Below are positions 10,040 through 20,030 of a DNA stretch of 64,000 nt, piece after piece (within the stretch, counting starts at the first letter, position 1; each line of letters begins with the position of its first letter). Source of the DNA: Diphasiastrum complanatum (taxonomy: Eukaryota; Streptophyta; Lycopodiopsida; Lycopodiales; Lycopodiaceae); assembly GCA_029204225.1 (NCBI GenBank), contig CM055095.1:53655944-53719943 (forward strand). Direction: 5' to 3'. The notes beneath the pieces were generated by a model. That model was not told the origin of the DNA, made no database searches, and worked only from the letters and a program-made list of their open reading frames with translations. The position numbers and the translations under genes were made by a program.

Positions 10040-10754
10040 CGACTTTTCAGCATCTACTAAAGTCATCAATGCAAGTCACAAACATCTTTGCTCCTCCATT
10101 ACTCAAAGAACTAGTACAATGTACATCCAAATGTACTAAATGAGAAGGCATCTTATATCTTGAGCTAGATCTAGAATTAGACAACCTGTGTGACTTTAAC
10201 ATTGAACAAAGCTCACCAACTTGCTTCTTTGTCTTCAAACCACCATGGTTAGAACCAACAAATCCATCAAGTTTGTAGAGCTCACCTTGTCTCTTGCCTT
10301 GAGCAATCAAGACTCCATTCCTTTTGATCAAGCAAGAATCACCAACAAATTCCACTTTGTCTTAGTAATGGAAGTGTTGAACAAAACATTCTTCCTATTT
10401 GTAGATGCGAGCAAGATAGGAATAGTACCAATGCCCTTGATAACAACTTTACCATCATTGGCCATGTTGATGGCCTTTTTTCTCTCCTTCATAAGTCACC
10501 AAAGAAGTAAAGTACTCTTTGTAACATGTCATATGAAAGCTTGCTCTACTATCAATCCACCATGGATAAATATCTCCATCATTGGTTAGCAAACAAGAAG
10601 ACATAAAAAAAACATCTCTCTCCTCCACACCTACAACAATATCTATCAAATCATTCATCTTTAGCAAAGACTTCATCCTCACCTTCCAAGTTGAATAATT
10701 TGTTGAAGTAAGCCTATCATTGCCTTCCAACATGAAGCCACTTGAGATTGCCAT
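10040..10754 (-). pseudogene. copia gag start fused to protease and pre-integrase
   Basis: From 10754 the minus strand reads M-A-I-S-S-G-F-M-L-E-G, N-Y-S-T-W-K-V-R-M (Gag N-terminus). After about 46 residues it passes directly into P-W-W-I-D-S-R-A-S-F-H-M-T (protease active site; the usual Gly of D-S-G is Arg here). After frameshifts near 10455 come N-D-G-K and I-K-G-I-G-T-I-P-I, then 10355-10047 with R-Q-G-E-L-Y-K-L-D, K-S-H-R-L, H-L-D-V-H, and F-V-T-C-I-D-D-F-S-R of the integrase start. It is truncated near 10040. Most of Gag, including the zinc knuckle, is deleted. Confidence 0.82.
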
Positions 10755-11343
10755 ATTGGAATGATTCGATCTTCTCTTTTAACCTATTCCAATGCATTAA
10801 GCACTCTCTTGAGAATCAACAAATGAAACTCAAGAAGAAATCACAAAGATATGGAAACAATCTAGCCTCTCCTTTTTCTCTTTCGAGTAAATCCTAGCAC
10901 ATAGAATCTTGATTTCTTGATCACAATAGATCTAAACACAATATGATGAAATTTTGCCAAAACCTAAGATTGAAAACACTCTTGAAAAAGTCTAGCAACT
11001 TAAAATCATGAGATTCTATCAACTTTAGGGTTTCACTAAAAATGCAAAATACTGAATCAAGCAAAATCTACATGCAAAAACTAGAATCTAGATATCTCAT
11101 CTAATAGAATGTACCACCCACAATCACAAGCAATTTTTGTCTCCACATTCAAATAAGTGGTTTGAAAAATTGGCCATCTACAATTATTTTGACCTAAAAT
11201 GATTTTAATATCACAAAGATCCAAACTCTATACTTGAAACTACGAGATTTGACCTAGAAACACTTCCAAATCCACAGAGAATTTATGGTGCCCTCAAATC
11301 CACCTCTACATTTGAAAAATCCACTAACTTTGGCCTGAAACCT
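10755..11343 (-). other. copia 5' leader
   Basis: Untranslated region between the PBS (11344-11355) and the gag ATG at 10754. It aligns with the leader of a second copy at 12514-13100 (shared blocks such as CACAAAGATATGGAA and TTGATTTCTTGATCACAATAG). Confidence 0.7.
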
Positions 11344-11355
11344 GCTCTAATACCA
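11344..11355 (-). other. primer binding site (one mismatch)
   Basis: The minus strand reads TGGTATTAGAGC, one change from the initiator-Met tRNA complement. It is directly adjacent to the LTR terminus at 11356. Confidence 0.75.
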
Positions 11356-12000
11356 TGTGAAAAATCAAAGATCAAAACACATTTATTTCTTCAATGATCT
11401 TTAGCCAAATTTGGTTGCACATCTAGAAATAGCTAGAAGATAGAAATCACTACTTTATGCATGTTAGAACTTCAAAATGCACAAAGATCTGATCATAAAC
11501 AGTTAGATATGACTTAGTATTGTCCCTGTCCATACATCAACTGTACATTATTGTACTTCACACGTGTGAAAGCTAGATCAACCATGAAATCAACATTCTA
11601 CACATAGAAACTCAAGATATCAATAGAGAAACACATGAGATTGACATAGAAACACAAGAGATGAATTATTCACAAATAAAGAAGGTTTTATGATTATTTC
11701 TCCATGAAGGTACAACTATTTATAGCTTCCAAAATCTCATATGGCCACTTGCCCCAAACTTGACCTATTTTGGAAACTTCTAGATACTTCATCAAAAACC
11801 TAGAAATTCTAGTCTAGATGCAATGTACCAAAATTAGCCAATTAGAATGGGTCCAAATCTGACCTCGTCCACTTATTTACTTGCCAAAAATAGTACAAAC
11901 ACTATTTAGGCCTTTATTGAAAAATATGAAACTATCTCTAAGTTGAGATTTCATTTTGGCCTCCAAAAATGCCAATGAACTAACAAACTAGTTGACAATT
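11356..12000 (-). mobile_element. copia 5' LTR
   Basis: It starts TGTGAAAAATCAAAG next to the PBS and runs to CTAGTTGACAATT at 12000, where the TGTTATG-family LTR begins without a gap. It matches the LTR at 13113-13959 along its length. It has a CACACGTGTG palindrome at 11559-11568 and, on the minus strand, a TATAAATAG-like promoter near 11720. Its outermost few bases (TTCACA in the sister copy) appear to be missing. Confidence 0.75.
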
Positions 12001-12460
12001 TGTTATGTCCATGTCTTGTAATAATTCCTAACATGGATAGATGGTAACTCTAGTTTTATGTGGTTATTAGTTATGGTATGTCATTCCAAGTAATTAATAA
12101 TCATACGAGGGCCCAGACATATAATTGGACATAGGAGCACTTGCATGGTGTATGACTGTTATAATGCAAGAATAGGAGATCAATAGCTTATAGAGGTTGC
12201 ATGGGGATCCTAAGGGGAATATTCTCTCCTCTTGGAGAGAATACATACCATGGAAACTCGCCCATCTCCCTATTGGAATTTCAAATTCTTGAGCCAAGTT
12301 TTCTCTCCTCTCTTGTATTCATTCACTGTGGCTTGGGGGTGAAGTGGTTAGGGTATTTACTAGCCTTTTCATATTGGTTGGGTGTTTTATGATCCACATG
12401 TTTCCTTCTGGTTTGCATGTGACAGGATTCTTGATGATCATCACTTGGCGATCATTATAG
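12001..12460 (+). mobile_element. TGTTATG-family LTR (460 bp), 5' LTR of a gypsy element
   Basis: It begins TGTTATGTCCATGTC and ends ...CATTATAG just before a PBS-like site. A second start of the same LTR lies at 14809, downstream of gypsy integrase sequence on the same strand, so these are probably the 5' and 3' LTRs of one element. Related LTRs lie at 4401-4775 and 31431-31905 on the minus strand. A stem ATTCTCTCC/GGAGAGAAT sits at 12221-12242. Confidence 0.6.
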
Positions 12461-12472
12461 TGATATTCGAGC
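12461..12472 (+). other. degenerate primer binding site
   Basis: TGATATTCGAGC is three changes from TGGTATCAGAGC and is immediately downstream of the LTR end. Confidence 0.45.
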
Positions 12473-12513
12473 TTGGATCTGCCATCCAACATGTAGCCAC
12501 TTGAGGTTGCCAT
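12473..12513 (-). pseudogene. first codons of copia gag
   Basis: From 12513 the minus strand reads M-A-T-S-S-G-Y-M-L-D-G, matching the Gag start of related copies (M-A-I-S-S-G-F-M-L-E-G; M-S-S-M-G-G-Y-L-M-E-S). Homology stops at about 12473 where the gypsy LTR/PBS begins; the longer open frame beyond is fortuitous. Confidence 0.7.
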
Positions 12514-13100
12514 GTTGCAATTATTTGATCTTCACTTTGAACATGTTGAATGCACAAAGAACTCCAGTGAAACCAATAAATGAAACTCAAGGAGAATCAC
12601 AAAGATATGGAACATTCTATCCTCTCCTTTTTCTCTTCTTTCTAGAAATTCCTAGCACATAGAACCTTGATTTCTTGATCACAATAGATCTAAACACAAT
12701 ATGATGAACTTTTGCTAACACCTAAGATAGAAATCTACTCTTGAATAGTCCAGCAACTGAAAATCAAGAGATCATACCAAAATTAGGGTTTCTTAAAAAA
12801 TGCAAAATATTGAATCAAGAAGAATCTAGATGCAAAAGCTAGAATCTTGATATGACATCTACTAGAATGTATGATTTTCTACCATAGGCAATTTTTGTCT
12901 ACAAATTCCAATGAATGGATTCAAAAATCAGCCTACTACAAGTGATTTGACCTAAATGGTAATAGGATCACAAAGATCCACTTTCTATGCTTCCAACAAC
13001 TTGATTTGAGTGTGTAGAGCCTCCAAATCCACAAAGAATTTATAGCACCCTCAAATCCACCACTAGAAATGGTTGAATCTACAAATTTGACCTGCAACCT
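12514..13100 (-). other. copia 5' leader, second copy
   Basis: It is homologous to 10755-11343 and lies between the PBS at 13101-13112 and the gag start. No coding frame. Confidence 0.7.
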
Positions 13101-13112
13101 GCTTTGATACCA
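13101..13112 (-). other. primer binding site (one mismatch)
   Basis: The minus strand reads TGGTATCAAAGC, directly beside the LTR terminus. Confidence 0.75.
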
Positions 13113-13959
13113 TGTGAAAAATTTTGATCCAAAATGCACTTAATGAATCTTTGATCTTGGGTCAATTTCATCAGCACATCTAGAACTAGTTAAAATATAG
13201 AAATCAACAATTTTAGCATGCTAGTCTTGCATAAATCACATAGATTTGATCATGAACATAAAAATATAGTAAGTTATTGTCCCTGTTTGTACAACAACAA
13301 CAGCCTACTTTCCTTCACACGTGTGGATTCAAGATCTACAAGAAAATCAACATTCTACACAGAGAAACTCAAGATACATGAAAAAATGACATGAGATGGA
13401 CATAGAATCAACAAAGATGAGATCTCCATGCAAATGATCAACTAATGAATAACATATGATCATGTTATCCACACAGGTATAGCTATTTAGAGCAGCCAAT
13501 ATGTCATTTGGCCCTAATCTCCAACTATGCCCTAAAATGGCAACTTCTAGGTACTTAACCAAAAACCTAGAAAAACTAGTCCAAATGCAATGTACATAAT
13601 TTAACCAATTAGAATGGTTCTAGAATTGACCTTATCCACTTAGATACTTGCTAAAGATAGTAATAACACTAAATAGCTGCCAATATGTCATTTGGCCCTG
13701 TTCTCCAACGATGCCCTAAAATGACAACTTCTAGGTACTTAACCAAAAACCTAGAAAAACTAGTCCAAATGCAATGTACCAAATTTAATTAATTAGAATG
13801 GGTCCAAACTCAGTCTCATCCACTTAGCTACTTGCTAAGAATAGTAATAACACTATTTAGAGCTTTATTGACATTTACAAAACGAACTCTAAGCTGAGAT
13901 TTCACTTTAGCTTCCAAAATTGCCAAATAAAATGTCGAAACTAGTTGACAATTTTCACA
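13113..13959 (-). mobile_element. copia 5' LTR with internal duplication (847 bp)
   Basis: It starts TGTGAAAAATTTTGATCC and ends GTTGACAATTTTCACA. It aligns with 11356-12000 but is ~200 bp longer because a block is tandemly duplicated (about 13494-13675 and 13676-13860). A CACACGTGTG palindrome is at 13316-13325. The right end is inserted directly in a gypsy integrase frame that resumes at 13960. Confidence 0.82.
13494..13860 (+). repeat. ~182-bp tandem duplication within LTR
   Basis: Both units begin CCAATATGTCATTTGGCCCT and carry GACAACTTCTAGGTACTTAA-like and AACCTAGAAAAACTAGTCC blocks, ending AGTAATAACACTA. The single-copy LTR at 11356-12000 has this block once. Confidence 0.85.
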
Positions 13960-14435
13960 ATTGTTGGGGATAAGCATGCTCAATGGAAAAAGTATTTACC
14001 ATTGTTGAAGTTTTCTTATGATAGCAAGAGAAATGTAAGTACTAAAATGAGTTCTTTCAAGCTTCATTATGGTCTTAGGCCAACTCGTCCTATTACAGTA
14101 GGAATTTCTCAAAAAGTGCCTAGTGCTACTTTCTAACTCAAACGAATGAAATGCTTGAGTTAGCAAAAGTTAATGTCAAGAAAGTGATGGATCAAGCTCT
14201 GTCCTACGTTGATTAGCATCATGTGTCTAGAGAATCTGTGGTAGGAGACATGGTGTTTCTCCAAGTACCCAAGGACTCTAAGTTCCTTAAGAAAGTAAAA
14301 TGTTACAAGTTATCCCCGCGTTATTTTGGACGTCGGAAAGTTGTTAAAAGAATTACTTTGGTTTCTTATAAGTTAGGTTTGCGTGAAACTTGTAAAGTGG
14401 ATCTTGTATGTCATGTTTCTATATTGAAATGAGTT
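13960..14435 (+). pseudogene. Ty3/gypsy integrase C-terminal part
   Basis: Two segments in order: G-D-K-H-A-Q-W-K-K-Y-L-P-L-L-K-F-S-Y with F-K-L-H-Y-G-L-R-P (the integrase core end, equivalent to W-x-x-x-L-P-x-x-E-F-x-Y ... Y-G-x-x-P). After a stop near 14135 comes V-G-D-M-V-F-L-Q-V, K-L-S-P-R-Y-F-G, Y-K-L-G-L and H-V-S-I-L-K, the gypsy GPY/F-like module. Upstream pol is absent because the copia LTR at 13113-13959 and a deletion replaced it. Confidence 0.85.
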
Positions 14436-14660
14436 TCACATAATGGCAATACCTAGTTGTCATCGGATTTGTTTGCATTCCAGGAGCAAGGAGAAGTAAC
14501 AAATGGGCCAACAAAGATATTGGATTGGTGGGAGAGGCACTTATCCAACCATTTGATCCATGAGTACTTGATTGCCTACCACTTTTTGATGGTACATGGG
14601 AGACCAAACACAGTCTACATGCATAGTGCCCTAGATTCACCATCATGGACAATGTTACTT
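14436..14660 (+). pseudogene. gypsy pol C-terminal tail
   Basis: A broken frame with K-I-L-D-W-W-E-R-H-L-S-N resembles the post-integrase P-x-x-I-L-D-x-x-x-R-x-L region of gypsy polyproteins. A purine run GAGAGGGAAAGAG at 14661-14673 may be the polypurine tract. Confidence 0.5.
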
Positions 14661-14808
14661 GAGAGGGAAAGAGATGTTACAGCTTTTATTCATGTCCCGT
14701 TGTTTACTATTTCATGTACATATGTACTTTTCGATAAATACATAAATGGCTAAGTCACTAGCTTATGGTAACCTTTGTAATAGAAATATATCTTTAGAGA
14801 TTCTGAGT
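14661..14808 (+). other. PPT-like run and untranslated 3' region
   Basis: GAGAGGGAAAGAG at 14661-14673 is followed by ~135 bases without coding, up to the next TGTTATG LTR start. Confidence 0.35.
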
Positions 14809-14886
14809 GTTATGTCCATGTCCAATATAAGAGATTCAGAACAATTTCTAACATGGATAGCCGGTCACTCCAATGTATAAGGTTAT
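14809..14886 (+). mobile_element. truncated start of TGTTATG-family LTR
   Basis: TGTTATGTCCATGTCCAATA and AACATGGATAG match the first ~75 bases of the LTR at 12001. The match ends near 14886 where copia RT sequence (-) begins. It is likely the 3' LTR of the gypsy element, cut by a later rearrangement. Confidence 0.7.
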
Positions 14887-14889
14887 TAG

Positions 14890-15590
14890 TTATGCCTCAT
14901 CAATCTGGGCTTGGCTCCTCTAGTAACTTCTATTCTAAGTATGAATTTAAGAAGTCCTAGATCTACCATCTTGAATTCACTAGACAAAGAAACTTTAGCA
15001 TTTCTTATGCCTTCACCATCATTTCCTGTCAATATGATATCATCAACATAAAGTACTAAAATGATGATCTTTCCATCATTACATTTGATGTACAAAGAAG
15101 GCTCATAAGAGCTAATCACAAAGCCAAGAGAGTAGAGAAAGTCATGCAACCTAGAGTACCAAGCTCTAGGTGCTTGCTTCAAGCCATATAGGCTCTTCCT
15201 TAAGTGGCAAACCTTGTCCTCCTCACCATCCTTGATGAAGCCCTTGGGTTGCAACATGTATATTTCCTCCTCCAAGTAGCCATTCAAGAAAGCATTTGTC
15301 ACATCCATTTGATAGAGATTCCACTTGAATAAAGTAGCAATACAAATGATCAATCTAATGGTTACAGGCTTTGCTACAGGAGCAAATGTTTCTTCATAAT
15401 ATATGCCTTTAGTTTGAAGAAACCCCTTAGCAACCAATCTAGCTTTGTACTTACTTATAGATCCATCTTGACTGTACTTTAATCTATAGATCCACTCACA
15501 TGCAAGTGGATTCTTCCCATATGGAAGATGTACAAGATTCCAAGTCTGATTATCTATCAAAGCATCAAACTCTACTTGCATTGCTCACAT
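14890..15590 (-). pseudogene. copia reverse transcriptase
   Basis: The 231-aa open frame (15581-14886) carries C-E-W-I-Y-R-L-K-Y, K-Y-K-A-R-L-V-A-K-G, T-F-A-P-V-A-K, M-D-V-T-N-A-F-L-N-G, L-Y-G-L-K-Q-A-P-R-A-W and the catalytic L-Y-V-D-D. It is the same family as 1486-2935 and is truncated near 14890 before the connection domain. Upstream it is joined directly to the integrase start: the integrase core is missing. Confidence 0.92.
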
Positions 15591-15965
15591 ACATTAAAGC
15601 ACCTCCATTACTTTCATGAGAAAAAACATGTACATCCGAATGGATTAGATCTAAAGGTGAGGTAGATCTTGTTAAAGATCTCTTATAGGAGGTCTTGTGT
15701 GACTTTGCAAGGCCACATGCCTACACACTTTGCCACACTTCTTGAAAGCTTTTGGTAGGCCGAGAGCTAGTTCCTTTGATGCCGTGGATTCCATTGATTG
15801 AAGATTAGGATGGCCCAATCTTTTGTGCCAAAGTTCCACTTGAGTCACACTTTCAATAGCCACATTAGCATCCAACTTAAAGAGACTTCCTTGCTTAATG
15901 CCACTAGCTATGCACTTATCATTTTTCAAGATGGAATACACTCCATTCTTGAAATGTACATCTAG
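15591..15965 (-). pseudogene. copia GAG-pre-integrase and integrase start
   Basis: It reads L-W-H-K-R-L-G-H-P-N (zinc-finger start), a degraded C-x-x-C region, then F-S-H-E-S-N-G-G-A-L and, within a few codons, the RT-upstream S-N-A-S-R-V. About 1 kb of integrase present in the 33-35 kb relative is absent. The 5' side is interrupted at 15965 by a MITE and resumes at 16343. Confidence 0.85.
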
Positions 15966-16342
15966 CATTAGAGGAGTTTTGAGCTCCAAAAAGACCCTTT
16001 AAATATTCGTGCAAGATGTAGTTTATATTATTAAAATACTATAACACTAATAGTTTTGACTTGCCATAACTTTTTAATCGTAGCTCAAAAGTATGTCGTG
16101 TAACATATCATTGGAAAGCCCTTGTCGAGCGCTTTCTAATGCACCAAACTTCGTTGAATTCAAACTTATCACTAAAAAGTTATGCCATTTTTAGTGTGAA
16201 TCAAAATGTCGACTCAAAAAGTTACGTTACGTAGATTTCAAATTTGAGTGTTTTGATTGGTCCATGTGTAAGAAAAAATTGAGAAAAAATATAAAAAGAA
16301 TCTTTACAAAGGGTCTTTTTTGGATTTAGAACTCCTCTAATG
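15966..16342. mobile_element. 377-bp MITE with CATTAGAGGAGTT terminal inverted repeats
   Basis: Its ends are CATTAGAGGAGTT and AACTCCTCTAATG, continuing as imperfect inverted repeats of about 34 bases that include AAAAAGACCCTT. It has no coding. It splits copia sequence: the flanks GTACATCTAG and TCCATTGTCC rejoin exactly to the uninterrupted copia sequence (reverse complement) near 35125-35150, so the boundaries are exact and no multi-base target duplication is visible. A second, inverted copy is at 36629-36956. The superfamily cannot be assigned by eye. Confidence 0.9.
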
Positions 16343-16640
16343 TCCATTGTCCATTAATTGACCAACACTAAGCAAGTTTTTTGTAATGGATGGAACATAC
16401 AAAACATTATCAAGATCTATCCTCTTAGATGATTCTAAGCATAGTGGAATAGATCCTATGCCACATTCTTGATCACTAGCAGTGTAGATCAATTTCTTAG
16501 AATCATTACAAGAAAGTAGATTAGAAAAATAATGCTTGTTGAATGACATGTGGGAACTAGCCCCACTATCAATCCACCATGTCTCTTGGCTTGATGTTGT
16601 TGTAGATGCTACCATCAAGGATGTGTTGAAGCCATCCTCT
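16343..16640 (-). pseudogene. copia protease
   Basis: It reads T-W-W-I-D-S-G-A-S-S-H-M (aspartic protease D-S-G), then T-A-S-D-Q-E-C, I-G-S-I-P-L-C and N-L-L-S-V-G-Q-L-M-D-N-G, closely matching 34.89-35.14 kb. The frame continues beyond the MITE at 15965. The junction with gag contains indels. Confidence 0.88.
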
Positions 16641-17034
16641 CCTCCCCTTGTGCAAGATTGTCTTGATCTTCACTCCCTTGTGCATTCTTCTTCTTATAAC
16701 ATTCGGAAGCAAAGTGTCATTTCTTCCCACAAAAGAAACACTTTAGCTTGGCTTTGTTCTTTTGCTTCCCTTTGGAGGTAGATCCTACATCCTTTGCCTC
16801 GGCCTCCTTGCCTTGGATCTTCTTGAAAGGATGAGTCTTATTTTTGCCTTTAGATGTGAAGTTTGCTTTCTCATCACCATTATGTAGTGATAAGGACCTC
16901 ATTCTTGTTTTGAGGTGTAAAAGCCTACTCTCCTCGGCCACAAGAACATTATGCAATTTTTCAATTGATGGAAGTTGGTGTTGAATAGCAAAAGATTGAA
17001 CTAGATTAGAGAACTCATCTCCTAATCCATGTTT
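16641..17034 (-). pseudogene. copia gag, C-terminal half with TGA in the zinc knuckle
   Basis: It matches the second half of the Gag at 33974-34747: L-V-Q-S-F-A-I-Q, L-P-S-I-E-K-L-H-N-V-L-V-A-E-E-S-R and a lysine-rich linker. The knuckle then reads C-F-F-C-G-K-K-stop-H-F-A-S-E-C, with the TGA at 16717-16719. The stop is at the same codon as in the 34.7-kb copy. Upstream homology ends near 17034, where a GATCCGATCC-rich sequence replaces it; the apparent ATG at 17148 is therefore not the true Gag start. Confidence 0.88.
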
Positions 17035-17785
17035 TTGGAAGTTTAAGTGTGAAATCGATTTGGGTCGAATTTCTGACTGAATCGGAGTTTTACTAAGGTC
17101 AGATTTCCACTGGATCGGAATTTTTAGATCTGATCCGATCCGATCCAATCCAGAGTAGAAAAATTATTCGAATCCGAGAATAGTAGCTACAGCAGTTGTG
17201 ATAGCTAAACGGTAATCTATAGTCGCAAGACTATAAAGAGCCATTGTACTCCTGATTTTAATAAGGATAGTTTTGTAAGCAAATACTTTGGCGCTTATGT
17301 GTATGAGTGATTGTGCATATTTGCTCTTTAAACGATCGAATGTGTTTGTTGCTCACTATTTTTTTCAGAGTTCTGCATAGATATGTAACCTTTGTCTCTT
17401 TCAAGTAAATGATGAATGTTTGGTAAAGATTGATTGATGGCCTATTGAGATAGTTCAAATCCAAACCATATTGAAGCATAGGTCTGAATCGATTCATAAT
17501 AGTACAATTGTGCTTTTGGTCAGATATGAGAAGTAGGATGAGAAAGGTTGTTTGATTCCCCGAGTCATTTTGCATAGTGCTTAGCTACTGAGTCAGAACT
17601 GGACGAAGCATAATCTTGGAACTTGTGGTTATTCTGGTCATGTGTCTAGTGACTGTTAGTCGCACAATCCAATTATGGTCATGCATGGCAATGTATGGGA
17701 GAAAACCATTATCAATAATCTGTCAGTATTAGTGAGATCATTGTTTAATATTGAAAAGGCTGTACTGGCTGCCTAAATTAAATAT
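17035..17785. other. unassigned, GATC-rich then AT-rich
   Basis: Bases 17060-17160 hold repeated GGATCGGA/GATCCGATCC motifs, reminiscent of 23.62-23.71 kb. Near 17617-17649 a plus-strand reading gives L-G-T-C-G-Y-S-G-H-V-S-S-D-C, part of a retroelement zinc knuckle. Nothing else is recognisable. Confidence 0.35.
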
Positions 17786-18503
17786 CCATTGATAACCAGT
17801 TATTTATCTTTTACACAGAATGACAATTTCCATGAGTATAATGTCATTAATTCTCTCTTTACGGGGAACGACATCTTATACACTATATTAAATACCTTAA
17901 AACGCAATTTGGTGTGTCACGACACCGATGAAGAGAAGGAGGCCATGCAACAGACTTCTTACAGGAGGCTAATTGGATCGTTGATGTATCTAGAAGATAA
18001 CACGCATTCCAGTATTACTTATGTCATGTTTAGGATGAGCCAATTCAATGTGAACCCATGTCTTATACACTAGAAAAATGCGAAGTGAATCCTATAGTAA
18101 CTTCAAAAAATGAAAGATTTCGAATTGTGTTACTCCCGTGATGTCGGATTTCAATTACACTCCTACAGCAAGTTGGGCATCACTCAAGGACGATTGTAAA
18201 AGTGTCTCAAGAGGGTGCACCATCGCAACAAAGGCATCCATTCTCTAGGTTAGCAAGAAGCGGACCATCACCACTCAGTCATCCTGCGAAGTAGAATATG
18301 TCGTAGCCGCCAAGATGGCCAATGAGATCATATGGCTCAGACAATTCCTCGACGGATTGGCTGAAACCACCAACGAGCCTCTAATTCTACAAATGGACAA
18401 TACATCTGCCATACACTTGATGAAGGATCCCGTGTTTCATTCAAGGACAAAATACATTGCAATCAAATATCATTTGGTAAGGACCTAGTCGAGAAGAACG
18501 AAT
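17786..18503 (+). pseudogene. copia RT connection and RNase H
   Basis: The plus strand reads S-Y-R-R-L-I-G-S-L-M-Y-L, then with stops A-S-W-A-S-L-K-D-D-C-K-S-V-S, T-T-Q-S-S-C-E-V-E-Y-V-V-A-A-K, I-I-W-L-R-Q-F-L-D, Q-M-D-N-T-S-A-I-H-L and F-H-S-R-T-K-Y-I-A-I-K-Y-H-L. It is the same lineage as element A at 4.8-8.2 kb but in the opposite orientation. It is cut at 18503 by the LTR of a minus-strand element. Confidence 0.85.
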
Positions 18504-19736
18504 TGAGAAATGCACCCAAAAAGATATACAAATTCTAGCCAAAAACACTCTGGTGACAAATTGACAAAATTAAATCACAAATGATTAGCGAAATTTTTCG
18601 CGACACTCGAATTTTTTCGGTTCGAGTTGGATCAATCAGGCTCTATAACGCAACCAAACGAAATGAAACGAATTCTAAATGAAAACAAAACGAGATGAAG
18701 CGAAGCGAAACTTGCATTGACATTGATTCATGCTGGAAGCATAGATCACAAAACTACGTGGAACGAAACAAAGTGAAATAACTCGCGACAAGATCAATCA
18801 AGCAATCAAGCTCTGTAACGAGACAAGACGAGACAAGACGAAATAGGACGAAATGAAACGAAACGAAACGAAACTTAGGTGGGCCTATGAGATTAATTTA
18901 TCCTTATTGCCAAGTGATCACGAAGCAAAGCGAAGAGAAGCACGAAGCGAAAGGATTCGCAAACAAGATCAGTTCGTCAGGAATTTAGATGTGGCCACTG
19001 GTCACTGCCGGCTGTATCACTCCTACAATCCTTCAGAGAATAGTCAGGCATAGCTGATCTACTTTAATAAATTAATGCAGCATTCAACGAAATCAAACCA
19101 AGATGCGGAATTAGAATGAATAACCGAATCAGACACACGAATAGTAGCAGACTAATCTACATACAAGTTCATGCAATCAAGAATAATAATGTGCACAACA
19201 ACTACAAAATTATCTATTGATTTTTCTGATTCTTTTAAGCACTACATGCAGATCCACGTAGTGCGTTGGCGTGAGAGAAATACAGTTCTCTCACAAATTT
19301 GAGTCTCGCTTACTAGCGGACCTTGGATTTACAGATCCTATTACAGAATTATCTCGCACGCAGGCGGATTCGTATTTTGTGCTTTTCATCTGCTAACAAT
19401 TGTCTTGCTTACTAGCATTAGACTTCAAAATTGCTGTAATGTGCACCAATCAGAAAGTATATAGTTCGCTATCAATTTCATGTGTAAGTTACAAAGATTA
19501 AACATCTAGAACTAATTCGCAAATTACAAGAGTGGCAGATTAGCCACGATCTAAAACTCTTCTGATGATGTCATGATATCATATCAGATATTTGTACCCA
19601 ATGGTACTTGGATGATCTTCTTGATCAATTGAGGAGCACACTGATTTCGTGTCATGTCGTGTCGTGTCGCCATTTGTCAAAGGTTCAGATTTGAAAGCTA
19701 ACAAAGCTTTGGCATTAGAAACAAAATGTTTCTTTA
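18504..19736 (-). mobile_element. copia 3' LTR, sister of element A LTR (1233 bp)
   Basis: It aligns with 8284-9513 from TGAGAAATGCACCC to AATGTTTCTTTA. On the minus strand it directly follows a polypurine tract and a pol terminus, so it is a 3' LTR. Its 5' partner is not adjacent. The right terminal dinucleotide is TA instead of CA. Confidence 0.8.
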
Positions 19737-19737
19737 G

Positions 19738-19749
19738 CTCCCTCTCAAA
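19738..19749 (-). promoter_or_regulatory. polypurine tract
   Basis: The minus strand reads TTTGAGAGGGAG, adjoining the LTR at 19736. Confidence 0.65.
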
Positions 19750-19907
19750 GCATGATAGCTTGACGATTCCAAGGTTGCTTCTCTATCTCTCGAATAGACC
19801 TTTGTCAAGGCCCTTTGTGAAAATGTTAGCAACCATGTCTTCCATTCCAATGAATGTTAAAAATATCACTTCCAACTTGATGTACCTTGTAGATCTCAAG
19901 TTAATTG
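19750..19907 (-). pseudogene. copia pol C-terminus
   Basis: The minus strand reads E-D-M-V-A-N-I-F-T-K-G-L-D-K-G-L-F-E-R, equivalent to the A-D-I-F-T-K-x-L terminus of copia RNase H, then a short frame to the PPT. Upstream it is cut near 19907 by an LTR fragment of another family. Confidence 0.75.
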
Positions 19908-20030
19908 ATCTTGATAGGATTTCACACGTGTGGAGTCTGTTCCCACATGTGAAAGAATGTACATAAGTCACTTTTATAAATTTATATTGATTTTAGCTTG
20001 ATCTACACTAGTGTGAAATTGACCTTTGAG
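19908..20030 (+). mobile_element. copia LTR fragment
   Basis: It matches 32779-32890 of the LTR at 32702-33378, including GATTTCACACGTGTGGAG and GAAAGRATGTAC. The palindrome is at 19923-19932. It is joined directly to a gag fragment, so PBS and leader are deleted. Confidence 0.6.

Noticed and set aside
19783-19971. Single 62-codon minus-strand gene
   Set aside because: Its upstream half is LTR sequence of another copia family; only the part below about 19907 is pol.
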